From NCBI GenBank assembly GCA_900554345.1, contig USHH01000017.1:1-18398 (forward strand): 18,398 nt of DNA, in the 5' to 3' direction. Shown in pieces: positions 8,160 through 15,148 of the stretch. The DNA is from an uncultured Bacteroidales bacterium. GTDB lineage: Bacteria; Bacteroidota; Bacteroidia; Bacteroidales; Muribaculaceae. Below the pieces are notes generated by a model. It was not told the DNA's origin. It did no database searches and saw nothing but the letters and a program-made list of their open reading frames with translations. The position numbers and the translations under genes are program-made. Each line of letters begins with the position of its first letter. The stretch's first letter is position 1.

Positions 8160-8190
8160 GCGGGCCGGCTTCGTGAAGGAGCCGGCCCGC
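8160..8190 (+). terminator. GC-rich hairpin after the secreted protein gene
   Basis: A perfect 11-bp stem GCGGGCCGGCT/AGCCGGCCCGC (8160-8170/8180-8190) with a 9-base loop. It lies between convergent genes (plus end 8114, minus end 8220). There is no T tract on either side, so it is a likely but not canonical terminator and could serve both directions. Two small palindromes follow (8200-8212 and 8211-8220). Confidence 0.6.
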
Positions 8191-8219
8191 CGTGTATGTA
8201 TGACTGAGTCATGAATTCA

Positions 8220-8828
8220 TCATCGGTCGGAGAGCATGCTCTTGCGGATGCGGCTGAGATATTCCGGCGAGACACCGAGATAGGAGGCGATGACGCGGGC
8301 CGGAACCGCACGAATGATCTCGGGACGGTTTTTCACCATGCTCCTGTATCGCTCGGCGATGTTGCCGTTGATGACCTCAAGCTTCTTCTCCGCATATGAG
8401 AGCTGATGCATCCATAGGGAATGAAACCACCTCTCGAGATCGAGGTTGGCGATGGCGAGACGCTCGAAGTCGGCCCTTTTGATCACCTTCACCACGCAGC
8501 GGGTGCAGGCGGAAGTGGTCATGAAGGCCGGCTGACGCATGTAGTATCCCACAGGCGAGAGAAAGACGGTGGCCCGGATGCCGAAGCCGAACGTAATCTC
8601 CTTGTCGCCGTGTAGATAATGGATACGGATTATTCCCTCGTCGACGATATAGATGTTGTCGTTGACCTCCCCTGTGTTGATTATGATCTCGTTGCGTGAA
8701 TATGTGCGCGTGTCGCACTGAGCGAGGAGAGACTCAAGGCTATCGGCCCTGGGACGATAGCTGCATTCCTGCCGGAGAAGGGAGACGAGGGTCGGCACGG
8801 AGGCGCCGGGAGAACTGGGAGATGCCAT
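8220..8828 (-). CDS. Crp/Fnr family transcriptional regulator
   Basis: A 202-residue DNA-binding regulator. Residues about 25-135 form a cyclic-nucleotide-binding-like beta-roll (RNEIIINTGEVNDNIYIVDEG at about 45-65, then the strands around GDKEITFGF). Residues about 175-202 carry a Crp-type helix-turn-helix (VPARVIASYLGVSPEYLSRIRK). The phosphate-binding Arg-Ser/Thr of cAMP-responsive Crp is not evident in the FLSPVGYYMRQPAF segment, so it probably senses something else or nothing; many Bacteroidales homologues are similar. It starts 40 bases after the sulP stop on the same strand with no visible promoter in the gap, so it may be the last gene of an MFS-SulP-regulator transcript. A near-perfect 14-bp direct repeat lies immediately upstream. 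Target genes cannot be told from sequence. Confidence 0.9.
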   Translation of the reverse strand: MASPSSPGASVPTLVSLLRQECSYRPRADSLESLLAQCDTRTYSRNEIIINTGEVNDNIYIVDEGIIRIHYLHGDKEITFGFGIRATVFLSPVGYYMRQPAFMTTSACTRCVVKVIKRADFERLAIANLDLERWFHSLWMHQLSYAEKKLEVINGNIAERYRSMVKNRPEIIRAVPARVIASYLGVSPEYLSRIRKSMLSDR

Positions 8829-8835
8829 GGATTTT

Positions 8836-8868
8836 CGGATTAGAAGATGATTGTCGGATTAAAAGATG
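8836..8868. repeat. Direct repeat upstream of the Crp-like gene
   Basis: CGGATTAGAAGATG (8836-8849) and CGGATTAAAAGATG (8855-8868) differ at one base and are 19 bases apart, about two helical turns. They fill the 40-base gap between the sulP stop and the regulator start. They may be a binding site or just a local duplication. Confidence 0.6.
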
Positions 8869-10587
8869 TCAGGCAAGCGTGAGGGTGCTTTCCTTACCGG
8901 CTGCACGGCTGCGTGCGAGCCCGTTGGCCACGACCACCGCCTTCGAGATATGGTCGCAGATGTGATTGTCGCCGATGAGCCTGTCGATGCCGGCGCCGTG
9001 AAGGGCCTCGCGCACATTGTCGCGCACCCCGGAAAGCACTATCATGATGCCCTCCTCATGGGAGGCCTCGATGAGGATCTGGAGATTGTGGAGACCCGTG
9101 GAGTCGATGAACGGCACCTTCCGCATCCTGATGATGCGCACCACAGGACTCTCCTGGAGACTGAACCTCACCACCTCGTCGAATTTAGTGGCGGCGCCGA
9201 AGAAGAAGGGCCCGTCGATCTCATAGACCGACACTCCGGGCTCGAGGTCGAGGATCTCGTGATGACTGATGTCGGTGCCGTCGGCGGCGTCAAGCTGCTC
9301 GCCGTAGACACGGACCGTGGTGTTTTCCATCACCCTCCGGAGGAAGACCACCACGGCAAGCAGCAGCCCCATCTCGATGGCGATGGTGAGGTCGAAGACC
9401 ACAGTGAGCAGGAATGTGACGGCGAGCACGGAGACGTCTCCCTTTGGATTGTGGAGCATCCCCTTCACGGTGCGCCAGCCGCTCATGTTGTAGCTCACCA
9501 TAATGAGCACCCCGGCGAGACAGGCCATCGGCACGATGCTGATCAGAGGCATGGCCACAAGAAGGACGAGCAGAAGCACCACGGCATGCACTATACCTGC
9601 CACCGGAGTGCGGCCGCCGCTGGTGATGTTGGTCATGGTGCGGGCTATGGCTCCGGTGACGGGGATACCGCCGAATACGGGCACCACCATATTGGCGAGA
9701 CCCTGTCCGATCAGTTCGGTGTCGCAGTCGGTGCGGTCGCCGGTGCGTCCGTCGGCCACAGTGGCGCTGAGCAGCGACTCGATGGCTCCGAGCATCGCGA
9801 TGGTGAACGCGGAGGGGAGGAGGCGGTTGAGGGTTGCGATGCTGAAATCGAAATCAGGATGCGGAGCCGCCACGGCGAGCTCGCCGAAGCGGTCGCCGAT
9901 GGTGGTGATGCCGGCGACACCGAAAAATTCCCTCAGGATCCAGACAGTGGCCGAGACAAGCACAATGGCCGTGAGGGCGCCCGGTATCCGGCGGGAGATC
10001 TTCGGCATGACGGCGATGATAAGGATGGAGACCAGGCCTACGGCAGCCGTCATGAGGTGGGCCGATGAGAAATGACGCAGATAGACACTCCATTTCCCGA
10101 TGAAGTCGCCCGGCACCTTCTCGTCGATGGCGAGGCCGAAGAAGTCGGGCATCTGAGTGGAGAAGATCGTGACGGCGATGCCGGCGGTGAAACCCACCAC
10201 AATGGGATAAGGGATAAACTTGATGACCGTTCCAAGCCTGAAAAGCCCCATCACAAGGAGGATACACCCGGCCATGAATGTTGCGACGGCGAGGCCGGCA
10301 AGGCCGTATTGCTGCACTATGTTGTAGATGATGACGATAAAGGCACCTGTGGGACCGCCTATCTGCACGGAATTGCCGCCGAAGGCCGACACCATGAAGC
10401 CTCCGATGATGGCTGTGAGCAGACCTACCGTAGGGCTGACTCCGCTCGCGATGGCGAACGCGATGGCGAGCGGTAGGGCGACAATCCCCACCACGATACC
10501 CGCCACGATGTCCTGACGGAATTTCCTGATGTCATAGTCTCGCAGGGCCGTCACCAAGGCGGGCCTGAATTTCAATTTAGCTTGCAT
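8869..10587 (-). CDS. SulP family inorganic anion transporter with STAS domain
   Basis: A 572-residue inner-membrane transporter of the SLC26A/SulP family, which moves sulfate, bicarbonate or dicarboxylates, usually with Na+ or H+. After a short cytoplasmic N-terminus comes the conserved first transmembrane segment DIVAGIVVGIVALPLAIAF (about 25-43), then repeated hydrophobic segments with GPTGAF (about 78-83) and a GQGLANMVVPVFGGIPVTGAIART-like region typical of the family. A cytoplasmic STAS domain spans about 453-556, with IDSTG (494-498) at the position of the phosphorylatable Ser in SpoIIAA-like domains. Length and architecture are complete. Substrate cannot be assigned: bicarbonate (BicA-like) and sulfate are both possible. 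It lies 53 bases after the MFS gene and 40 bases before the Crp-like regulator, all on one strand. Start chosen at the ATG of MQAKLKFRP. Confidence 0.93.
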   Translation of the reverse strand: MQAKLKFRPALVTALRDYDIRKFRQDIVAGIVVGIVALPLAIAFAIASGVSPTVGLLTAIIGGFMVSAFGGNSVQIGGPTGAFIVIIYNIVQQYGLAGLAVATFMAGCILLVMGLFRLGTVIKFIPYPIVVGFTAGIAVTIFSTQMPDFFGLAIDEKVPGDFIGKWSVYLRHFSSAHLMTAAVGLVSILIIAVMPKISRRIPGALTAIVLVSATVWILREFFGVAGITTIGDRFGELAVAAPHPDFDFSIATLNRLLPSAFTIAMLGAIESLLSATVADGRTGDRTDCDTELIGQGLANMVVPVFGGIPVTGAIARTMTNITSGGRTPVAGIVHAVVLLLVLLVAMPLISIVPMACLAGVLIMVSYNMSGWRTVKGMLHNPKGDVSVLAVTFLLTVVFDLTIAIEMGLLLAVVVFLRRVMENTTVRVYGEQLDAADGTDISHHEILDLEPGVSVYEIDGPFFFGAATKFDEVVRFSLQESPVVRIIRMRKVPFIDSTGLHNLQILIEASHEEGIMIVLSGVRDNVREALHGAGIDRLIGDNHICDHISKAVVVANGLARSRAAGKESTLTLA

Positions 10588-10640
10588 TCAACTGTGTTTT
10601 TTGGGTTTCATTATAAATTGACAAATGGGAAAGGCATGCC

Positions 10641-11849
10641 CTATTCGAGGCGTCGCCGGGTAAAGAAACGGCGGGTAGCCAGCAGGAAGAGGGCCGCGCC
10701 TGCGACCTGGCATCCGGCAGTGACCCAGAAGGCGGCGGAATAACTCATGTATTCCATAAGGAAGCCGCCGAGCAGCATCCCCAGCCCCATGCCGAGGTCC
10801 CAGGATATGAGGATCGAGGAGTTGGCCGTGCCACGCTGGTCGTGGCGCGCCACCTTGACAAACATGTTGAGGAAAGCGGGATACATCTGTCCGTTGCCGA
10901 GGCCTATGAGCAGGGCCGAGGCGTAATAGGTCCACTCGTTGATGGAGAGGGCGAACAGGGTGTAGCCGAGCGAGGAGAGCACGACTCCGCGCGCGCAGCT
11001 GAGGGTGATGTTGCCGGCGCGGAGCGCGCGGTTGCCGAAGAGGCGCGCGCAGACAAGGCCGCCGGAGAGCACTGCGAAGAAGACACCGGTGCCGTCGGTG
11101 ATGCCGAGCACATCGCGGCCGTAGATGGCCACATAGTTGCTCATCACACCCCAGCAGAGGCCGAAAAACCCGATGTTGACGGCCATGAGCCATGCCCGGG
11201 TGAGGAAGAAATGGTCGAGGCTGAACTTAGGCTTACCCTCCACCTTCTCCCTGAGCGGCAGGCGTATGCGGGTGGTGAGCAGGAATCCGAGGAAAGCGAG
11301 GGCGAACGAGAGCCAGAAGAGGAGGGGAAAATTGCCCGTGGCGGAATAGATGTAGATACCGGCAGTGGGAGCTATGGCCATCGCGATATTGTTGCTGAGG
11401 CCGTAGAATCCGATACCCTCGTTGCGGCGCGACGAGGGGAGCACATCGATGGCCACCGTGCTGTTGGCCACTGTCGTGGCTCCGAAGGGTATGCCGTGGA
11501 AAGTGCGCACGATGGCGAACATCAGCAGGGTGCCGGCGCCGGCGTATCCCGCGAAAAGGATGAAGAAGAAAAAGAAACAGAGCATCAACACCTTCCTGCG
11601 GTTGAAGGTGTCGACTATGAATCCGCTGAAAGGGCGGATGAGGAGGGTGGCCACCACATAGCCTGAAAGCACGAGGCCTATGATGTCCTTATCGGCGTGA
11701 AACTGGTCGTCGAGATATATCGGGAGAAGCGGGGTAAGAAGGTAGAAGGCGAAGAAAAGCAGGAAGTTGCAGCACATCACCTTGAGGTATTCCCTGTTCC
11801 AGAGCCGCTCACGTGGGGCATGGGCGGCATTGTCGGCTTGATGTCTCAT
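10641..11849 (-). CDS. Major facilitator superfamily transporter
   Basis: A 402-residue, 12-helix inner-membrane secondary transporter. The motif A loop between helices 2 and 3 is GFIVDTFNRRKVLM, and hydrophobic segments alternate through to the basic C-terminus RRFFTRRRLE. It resembles drug/sugar efflux-type MFS proteins, but the substrate is unknown. The frame extends to a GTG at 11876, but the ATG at 11849 (MRHQADNAAH) is preferred: a minus-strand -7 element lies at 11894-11887, predicting transcription from about 11881 and a leader of about 30 bases. It is first in a possible three-gene transcript with SulP and the Crp-like regulator, and divergent from the nitroreductase gene. Confidence 0.9.
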   Translation of the reverse strand: MRHQADNAAHAPRERLWNREYLKVMCCNFLLFFAFYLLTPLLPIYLDDQFHADKDIIGLVLSGYVVATLLIRPFSGFIVDTFNRRKVLMLCFFFFFILFAGYAGAGTLLMFAIVRTFHGIPFGATTVANSTVAIDVLPSSRRNEGIGFYGLSNNIAMAIAPTAGIYIYSATGNFPLLFWLSFALAFLGFLLTTRIRLPLREKVEGKPKFSLDHFFLTRAWLMAVNIGFFGLCWGVMSNYVAIYGRDVLGITDGTGVFFAVLSGGLVCARLFGNRALRAGNITLSCARGVVLSSLGYTLFALSINEWTYYASALLIGLGNGQMYPAFLNMFVKVARHDQRGTANSSILISWDLGMGLGMLLGGFLMEYMSYSAAFWVTAGCQVAGAALFLLATRRFFTRRRLE

Positions 11850-11886
11850 GATTGTAATGCTAAACGGGAATTTCACAATGAGGGTG

Positions 11887-11894
11887 CAAAATTA
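11887..11894 (-). promoter_or_regulatory. -7 element of the MFS transporter gene
   Basis: TAATTTTG on the minus strand matches TAnnTTTG. It is 22 bases from the divergent nitroreductase -7 element, so the two promoters share their upstream DNA. No convincing -33 TTTG is seen. Confidence 0.5.
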
Positions 11895-11916
11895 TAAAAA
11901 AAAGCGAGAAAAGCGC

Positions 11917-11924
11917 TATATTTG
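11917..11924 (+). promoter_or_regulatory. -7 element of the nitroreductase gene
   Basis: TATATTTG matches TAnnTTTG and is followed by CGGA and then the ATG at 11929. The four-base gap is the same as for the aminopeptidase at 1946-1958 and implies a leaderless or nearly leaderless mRNA. Confidence 0.55.
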
Positions 11925-11928
11925 CGGA

Positions 11929-12522
11929 ATGGAAAAAGCGATATTCACACAAATAGAGGCCTTATTGAAGGCCGACAGGTCGGTGAGGCGTTTCGACGAA
12001 AGCCGCGCCGTGGACCCGCATCAGCTGAGAGCGCTTGTGGGGCTGACACGCTACTGCGCCTCGGGGCGCAACCTCCAGCCGCTGCGCTACCGCATAGTGA
12101 GCGGCCGCGAGGAATGCGCGGCCCTCTTTCCGGCGCTGGCGTGGGCCGGCTATTACACCGACTGGGCCGGCCCCGCCGAGGGAGAGAGGCCGGCGGCATA
12201 CATAGTGCAGTGTCTCGACACCAGTCTGACCACCAATCCGATGTGTGACGAAGGGCTCAACCTTCAGGCCATCACCCTCGGCGCCACGGCTCTCGGGCTC
12301 GGCGGATGCATCATCAAGGCGTTCAGGCGCGAGACGGTGGAGAAGGCGCTCGGCCTTCCGGCTCATCTCGAGCCCCGCTATGTGCTCGCTCTGGGCTATC
12401 CGGCGGAGAAGGTGCGGATCGTGGACCTCGGCAGCGACGGCGACTATAAATACTACCGCGACGGCGACGACACGCAATGCGTGCCTAAGCGCAGCCTCGA
12501 CGAGCTTCTCGTGAGGCCCTGA
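11929..12522 (+). CDS. Nitroreductase family FMN oxidoreductase
   Basis: A 197-residue flavoprotein, probably a cytoplasmic NAD(P)H-dependent oxidoreductase. The FMN phosphate-binding motif RSVRRF is at 17-22, a second FMN contact SGRNLQPLRYRI follows near 46-57, and GLGGCIIKAF near 123-132 is the typical C-terminal flavin loop. No Fe-S motif is fused, and the length suits the short family members. The physiological substrate is unknown. The open frame extends upstream to 11848, but the ATG at 11929 is chosen because the promoter lies just before it and the upstream 27 codons are lysine/arginine-rich intergenic sequence. It is divergent from the MFS gene and convergent with the lipoprotein gene. 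Confidence 0.92.
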   Translation: MEKAIFTQIEALLKADRSVRRFDESRAVDPHQLRALVGLTRYCASGRNLQPLRYRIVSGREECAALFPALAWAGYYTDWAGPAEGERPAAYIVQCLDTSLTTNPMCDEGLNLQAITLGATALGLGGCIIKAFRRETVEKALGLPAHLEPRYVLALGYPAEKVRIVDLGSDGDYKYYRDGDDTQCVPKRSLDELLVRP

Positions 12523-12543
12523 GCCGTCATTGACACTCAGCCG

Positions 12544-12571
12544 CCATGCCGGGAGGATTATCTCGGCATGG
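12544..12571. terminator. Candidate bidirectional terminator hairpin
   Basis: CCATGCCG (12544-12551) and CGGCATGG (12564-12571) form an 8-bp stem with a 12-base loop. It lies between the nitroreductase stop and the convergent lipoprotein gene and overlaps the last codons of the latter (stop at 12558-12560). There is no T tract, so the call is tentative. Confidence 0.4.
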
Positions 12572-13433
12572 ACACATAGTCGCGCCAGTAGACTCTGCTG
12601 ACGGGATGCTCCCTTATGGAGTCGCCGGAAGCTATACGGAGCGTGGGCTGCGCCTCGTCGGGGCTGTATGTGACCGACGTGCCGTCGGAGGCGGCGAAGG
12701 AATATGTGCGGATGCCGGCCGAGCCCTCCACCTCGAGAGAGCCGGTGAGCATCCTGGCGGGAATCATATGAAGGTCGCTGCCGGGAGGATAGACCGACAT
12801 CCTGTATCTCCCTGCCGCAGGCCGCGCGTCGGCCTCATCATCATAAGCGGGCTGCTCCGCGGCCTGGAAGTCGACCCTGTAGATCGTGGAGTCGAGTGCG
12901 TCGTGAAGGCAGAAAGAGGGCACCCATCCCCCCCGTAGCTCCGGCGCTATCGAGGCGATCTCCTCGTCGGCGAGCATGGCCCTGAGCGCGTTCTCCGCCT
13001 TTGAATGATAGTTGACGGCATACACCTTGTCGTCGACCCACACCTCGTTGTTCTCCTTCGGAGACCAGCCTCTCCATCCGTAGCTCTCCCAGTCGCCGGG
13101 AGTCATCCGCGCGAAAGCGCTCTTCAGGGAGTCGTCGAAGATCACGGGGAAATACCTCACCATGCCGGCCGAGTCGACAATGTCGCGCAGCGGGTATTCG
13201 CGTGTGATGGGATATGAGCATCGGGCCGCGAATCCGCTGGCATCGGATCCGGCGATTGAATGTGCAAGGTCGATAAGGAGGGTGTCGGGGCGTTGCGTCA
13301 CCCCGATGGAATCAGTGTCGCCGTCCGATGCACGGCCTCCCTGATTGGTACAGGCGCCGCAGGCCAGGGCCACCGCGATAACGGCAAGCACAATGGATGA
13401 GTATTTAGCGGCATATATTTTATAGCGATTCAT
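12558..13433 (-). CDS. Hypothetical exported protein, probable lipoprotein
   Basis: A 291-residue protein of no family I recognise. From the ATG at 13433 it begins MNRYKIYAAKYSSIVLAVIAVALACGACTNQGG: a positive N-region, a hydrophobic stretch and Cys at 25 and 28, either of which could be lipidated although neither preceding sequence is an ideal lipobox. The low-complexity Gly/Asp segment after it is typical of lipoprotein linkers. The body is acidic and beta-rich, with GWRGWSPKENNEVWVDDKVYAVNYHS (about 140-165) the most distinctive part. The frame is open up to 13583, but the earlier codons overlap the lysozyme gene and look unlike protein, so the later start is chosen. It sits 47 bases downstream of the lysozyme gene, probably co-transcribed, which hints at a cell-envelope role. 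Confidence 0.75.
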   Translation of the reverse strand: MNRYKIYAAKYSSIVLAVIAVALACGACTNQGGRASDGDTDSIGVTQRPDTLLIDLAHSIAGSDASGFAARCSYPITREYPLRDIVDSAGMVRYFPVIFDDSLKSAFARMTPGDWESYGWRGWSPKENNEVWVDDKVYAVNYHSKAENALRAMLADEEIASIAPELRGGWVPSFCLHDALDSTIYRVDFQAAEQPAYDDEADARPAAGRYRMSVYPPGSDLHMIPARMLTGSLEVEGSAGIRTYSFAASDGTSVTYSPDEAQPTLRIASGDSIREHPVSRVYWRDYVSMPR

Positions 13434-13480
13434 TTTCCGGAGATTATGAACTGGATTGAACATGCGGGTTAAGATGAGGA

Positions 13481-13996
13481 TCATTTTCGGGCGAGGGTCC
13501 TGAGGTCTTTGACAAAAAGGGTCTCGAGCTCGGCCAGACGCCTTCGCCTGATCTGGGAATTGACCTTGCCGCGATACCGGCAATGTGCTGTGTAGACCTC
13601 CTCGATATCGCGGTTGCCGGCACGCAGCTTCTTGAGTATGCTCGACTTGGCCACATTTCCCTGCCCTATGTTGTAGGCGAGGGCGCCGAGCAGGAGGCTG
13701 TCGGCTCCGAATTCGCGGTATAGGGCGCAGTATTTCCTGTAGTCCTTGCGCAGAAGGGCATCGGCCTGCTTCTCGGAAAGCTGGACTCCTTTCTTATATT
13801 TCTCGCCACTGAGCACTCTGTGGCCATAACCCACGTATGGCCAGTTTTTCGGAGTGTGCATGCCCTCGAAACTCTTGATGAGCTGGACGGCAGCCTCGAA
13901 AGTGGGAGGCGATTTCTTCGCGACGGGCTTCACGGCAGCGCACAGCACGATGAAAGCCCCGGCGAGGGCAATTGCCACTATCAGTAATTTCTTCAT
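13481..13996 (-). CDS. GH24-type (T4 lysozyme-like) muramidase
   Basis: A 171-residue exported protein predicted to cleave peptidoglycan between MurNAc and GlcNAc. Residues 1-22 (MKKLLIVAIALAGAFIVLC) are a signal peptide or membrane anchor. The catalytic Glu is E44 in KSFEGMH, followed by PYVGYGHRV (53-61), the family's GYGH motif, then AYNIGQGN (near 120) and a basic C-terminal helix (QIRRRRLAELETLF) as in phage lysozymes. The Asp and Thr of the classical Glu-Asp-Thr triad are not obvious: the Thr position before the GYGH block reads Tyr/Val. The frame is open up to 14293, but everything before the ATG at 13996 is intergenic-like, so that start is chosen. No other phage genes are present, so this is likely a resident envelope enzyme. 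It leads a two-gene unit with the lipoprotein. Confidence 0.85.
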   Translation of the reverse strand: MKKLLIVAIALAGAFIVLCAAVKPVAKKSPPTFEAAVQLIKSFEGMHTPKNWPYVGYGHRVLSGEKYKKGVQLSEKQADALLRKDYRKYCALYREFGADSLLLGALAYNIGQGNVAKSSILKKLRAGNRDIEEVYTAHCRYRGKVNSQIRRRRLAELETLFVKDLRTLARK

Positions 13997-14008
13997 AATC
14001 ATTAAGCG

Positions 14009-14074
14009 CCCATAATGGGGCCTTTGATTATAAACGCCGCAGCCACCGTTTCGGTTTGAAATACGCATTATGGG
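14009..14074. repeat. Inverted repeat in the lysozyme leader
   Basis: CCCATAATG (14009-14017) and CATTATGGG (14066-14074) are perfect inverted 9-mers separated by 48 bases, just upstream of the lysozyme start on the minus strand. They could form a stem in its leader. Functional meaning is unknown. Confidence 0.45.
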
Positions 14075-14104
14075 ACCGCGAGCATCAATAATCTTGAAAG
14101 AATA

Positions 14105-14137
14105 TTGCAGATGTAATATATTTACACTAACTTTACA
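14105..14137 (+). promoter_or_regulatory. Promoter and candidate operator of the toxin-antitoxin operon
   Basis: TTG (14105-14107), a 20-base spacer and TAACTTTA (14128-14135) fit the Bacteroidetes promoter with one mismatch in the last base of the -7 element. Between them lies a perfect inverted repeat TGTAA-N5-TTACA (14112-14126), with a third TTACA at 14133-14137 inside the -7 element. RHH antitoxins typically bind such sites to repress their own operon, so this is a plausible operator. Confidence 0.55.
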
Positions 14138-14155
14138 GCCTAAAATAACATCCGT

Positions 14156-14410
14156 ATGGAAATCGCACTGAAAAAGAACCAGAGCTTCCGTCTTTCCGTA
14201 GCTTTGATTGAGAGACTGAAACAGCTTGCCAAGAGGCAAAACCGGAGTCTTAACAACTATGTTGAGACTGTATTGCTTGACGCAGCCTATCATGAGCCGA
14301 ACGCGACGACTCTCGCCGCCATGAAGGAGGTAGAGAGTGGAGCTTTACGAGATGAGCCAGCACTCGACCTCTCATCCATCGAGGCAATGGAAAAATCAAT
14401 GGGATTATGA
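14156..14410 (+). CDS. Type II antitoxin with ribbon-helix-helix N-terminus
   Basis: An 84-residue protein. The N-terminal FRLSVALIERLKQLAKRQNRSLNNYVETVLLDA (about 11-43) has the strand-helix-helix pattern of Arc/CopG/RelB-type DNA-binding antitoxins, and the acidic C-terminal tail (EVESGALRDEPALDLSSIEAMEKSMGL) is the sort of flexible region that wraps the toxin. It overlaps the toxin gene by four bases (ATGA at 14407-14410), so translation is coupled. It should neutralise the partner toxin and repress its own promoter. The segment is more AT-rich than its neighbours, suggesting acquisition. The exact antitoxin subfamily is not certain. Confidence 0.85.
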   Translation: MEIALKKNQSFRLSVALIERLKQLAKRQNRSLNNYVETVLLDAAYHEPNATTLAAMKEVESGALRDEPALDLSSIEAMEKSMGL

Positions 14411-14679
14411 AGAAGCTCAAACCTTCATCGCAATACAAGAAGGACTATAAGCGATTCAGGAACAATCCCAGAAAAGTCGAAGAGCTGAACGATATCCTCA
14501 ATAAGCTCGCCAATGAGGAACCGATTCCGGAGAATAACTATCCCCATCTACTCACTGGAGAGTACAAGGGTTATATGGAATGTCACATCGAGAATGACTT
14601 CCTGCTTATATGGTTCGATCCCGACACCGACCAAATAGACCTTGTACGTTTAGGTTCACATTCTGAGCTGTTCGGGTAG
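14407..14679 (+). CDS. YafQ/RelE-superfamily mRNA interferase toxin
   Basis: A 90-residue ribosome-dependent endoribonuclease toxin that would cleave mRNA at the ribosome. Residues that match the E. coli YafQ active site by position are H47 (NYPHLL), H60 and D64 (ECHIENDFLLIW), H85 and F89 (GSHSELFG). The KGYMECHIENDFLLIW strand pair and the basic N-terminus (KKDYKRFRNNPRK) are typical. The protein appears complete, with all likely catalytic residues present, so it is probably active. It is encoded directly after its antitoxin with a four-base overlap. It ends 19 bases before the convergent D-aminoacyl-tRNA deacylase gene, with no terminator visible between them. Confidence 0.92.
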   Translation: MKKLKPSSQYKKDYKRFRNNPRKVEELNDILNKLANEEPIPENNYPHLLTGEYKGYMECHIENDFLLIWFDPDTDQIDLVRLGSHSELFG

Positions 14680-14698
14680 CAGTCGGTGATGCCAGATT

Positions 14699-15148
14699 CT
14701 AAGGAGAGGTGACGATAATGGTGACGGGACCGTCGTTGACGAGGGCCACCTTCATATCGGCGCCAAAGCGACCACGACCGACTTTCTCCGGAGAGCCGAG
14801 GGCTTTCTCAGCCTCGGCGCAGAAGTACTCGTAGAGAGGCACGGCGAGCTCATGGCCGGCGGCTCCGACATAGCTCGGGCGGTTGCCCTTACGCACCGAA
14901 GCGGCGAGGGTAAACTGGCTCACCACGAGCAGCTGGCCGCCGACATCGAGCAGCGAGCGGTTCATCACTCCGGCGTCATCGTCGAAGATCCGCAAGTTGA
15001 CGCATTTGCGTAGCATCCAGTCGGCATCAGCCTTTGTGTCGCCGTTCTCAACACAAAGCAGCACGAGTATCCCCTTGCCTATAGCCGACACCCGTTCCCC
15101 CTCGATAGTGACGGAAGCCTCCCCCACCCTCTGCAATACCATTCTCAT
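14699..15148 (-). CDS. dtd: D-aminoacyl-tRNA deacylase
   Basis: A 149-residue cytoplasmic homodimeric proofreading enzyme that removes D-amino acids (and glycine from mischarged tRNA-Ala). Family hallmarks are VLQRVGEASVTIEGE at the N-terminus (about 4-18), the SQFTLAA motif (near 75-81), which provides catalytic residues, and NDGPVT near the C-terminus (about 139-144), which holds the Gly-Pro selectivity motif. Length is normal. The frame extends to 15349, but the ATG at 15148 is chosen because it overlaps the stop of the upstream phosphatase by ATGA and starts the conserved sequence; ATG 15142 (MVLQRV) is a close alternative. It is translationally coupled to the phosphatase. Confidence 0.95.
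   Translation of the reverse strand: MRMVLQRVGEASVTIEGERVSAIGKGILVLLCVENGDTKADADWMLRKCVNLRIFDDDAGVMNRSLLDVGGQLLVVSQFTLAASVRKGNRPSYVGAAGHELAVPLYEYFCAEAEKALGSPEKVGRGRFGADMKVALVNDGPVTIIVTSP

Noticed and set aside
8866..10068. 400-codon plus-strand ORF opposite sulP
   Set aside because: Very His/Asp/Glu/Gly-rich shadow of transmembrane codons; the sulP frame is complete and convincing.
10842..11666. 274-codon plus-strand ORF opposite the MFS gene
   Set aside because: Acidic Glu/Gly/Ala-rich shadow of a 12-helix transporter; no start context or domain.
13997..14293. Long N-terminal extension of the lysozyme frame
   Set aside because: It runs into the divergent antitoxin gene and its promoter; a clear signal peptide begins at 13996.
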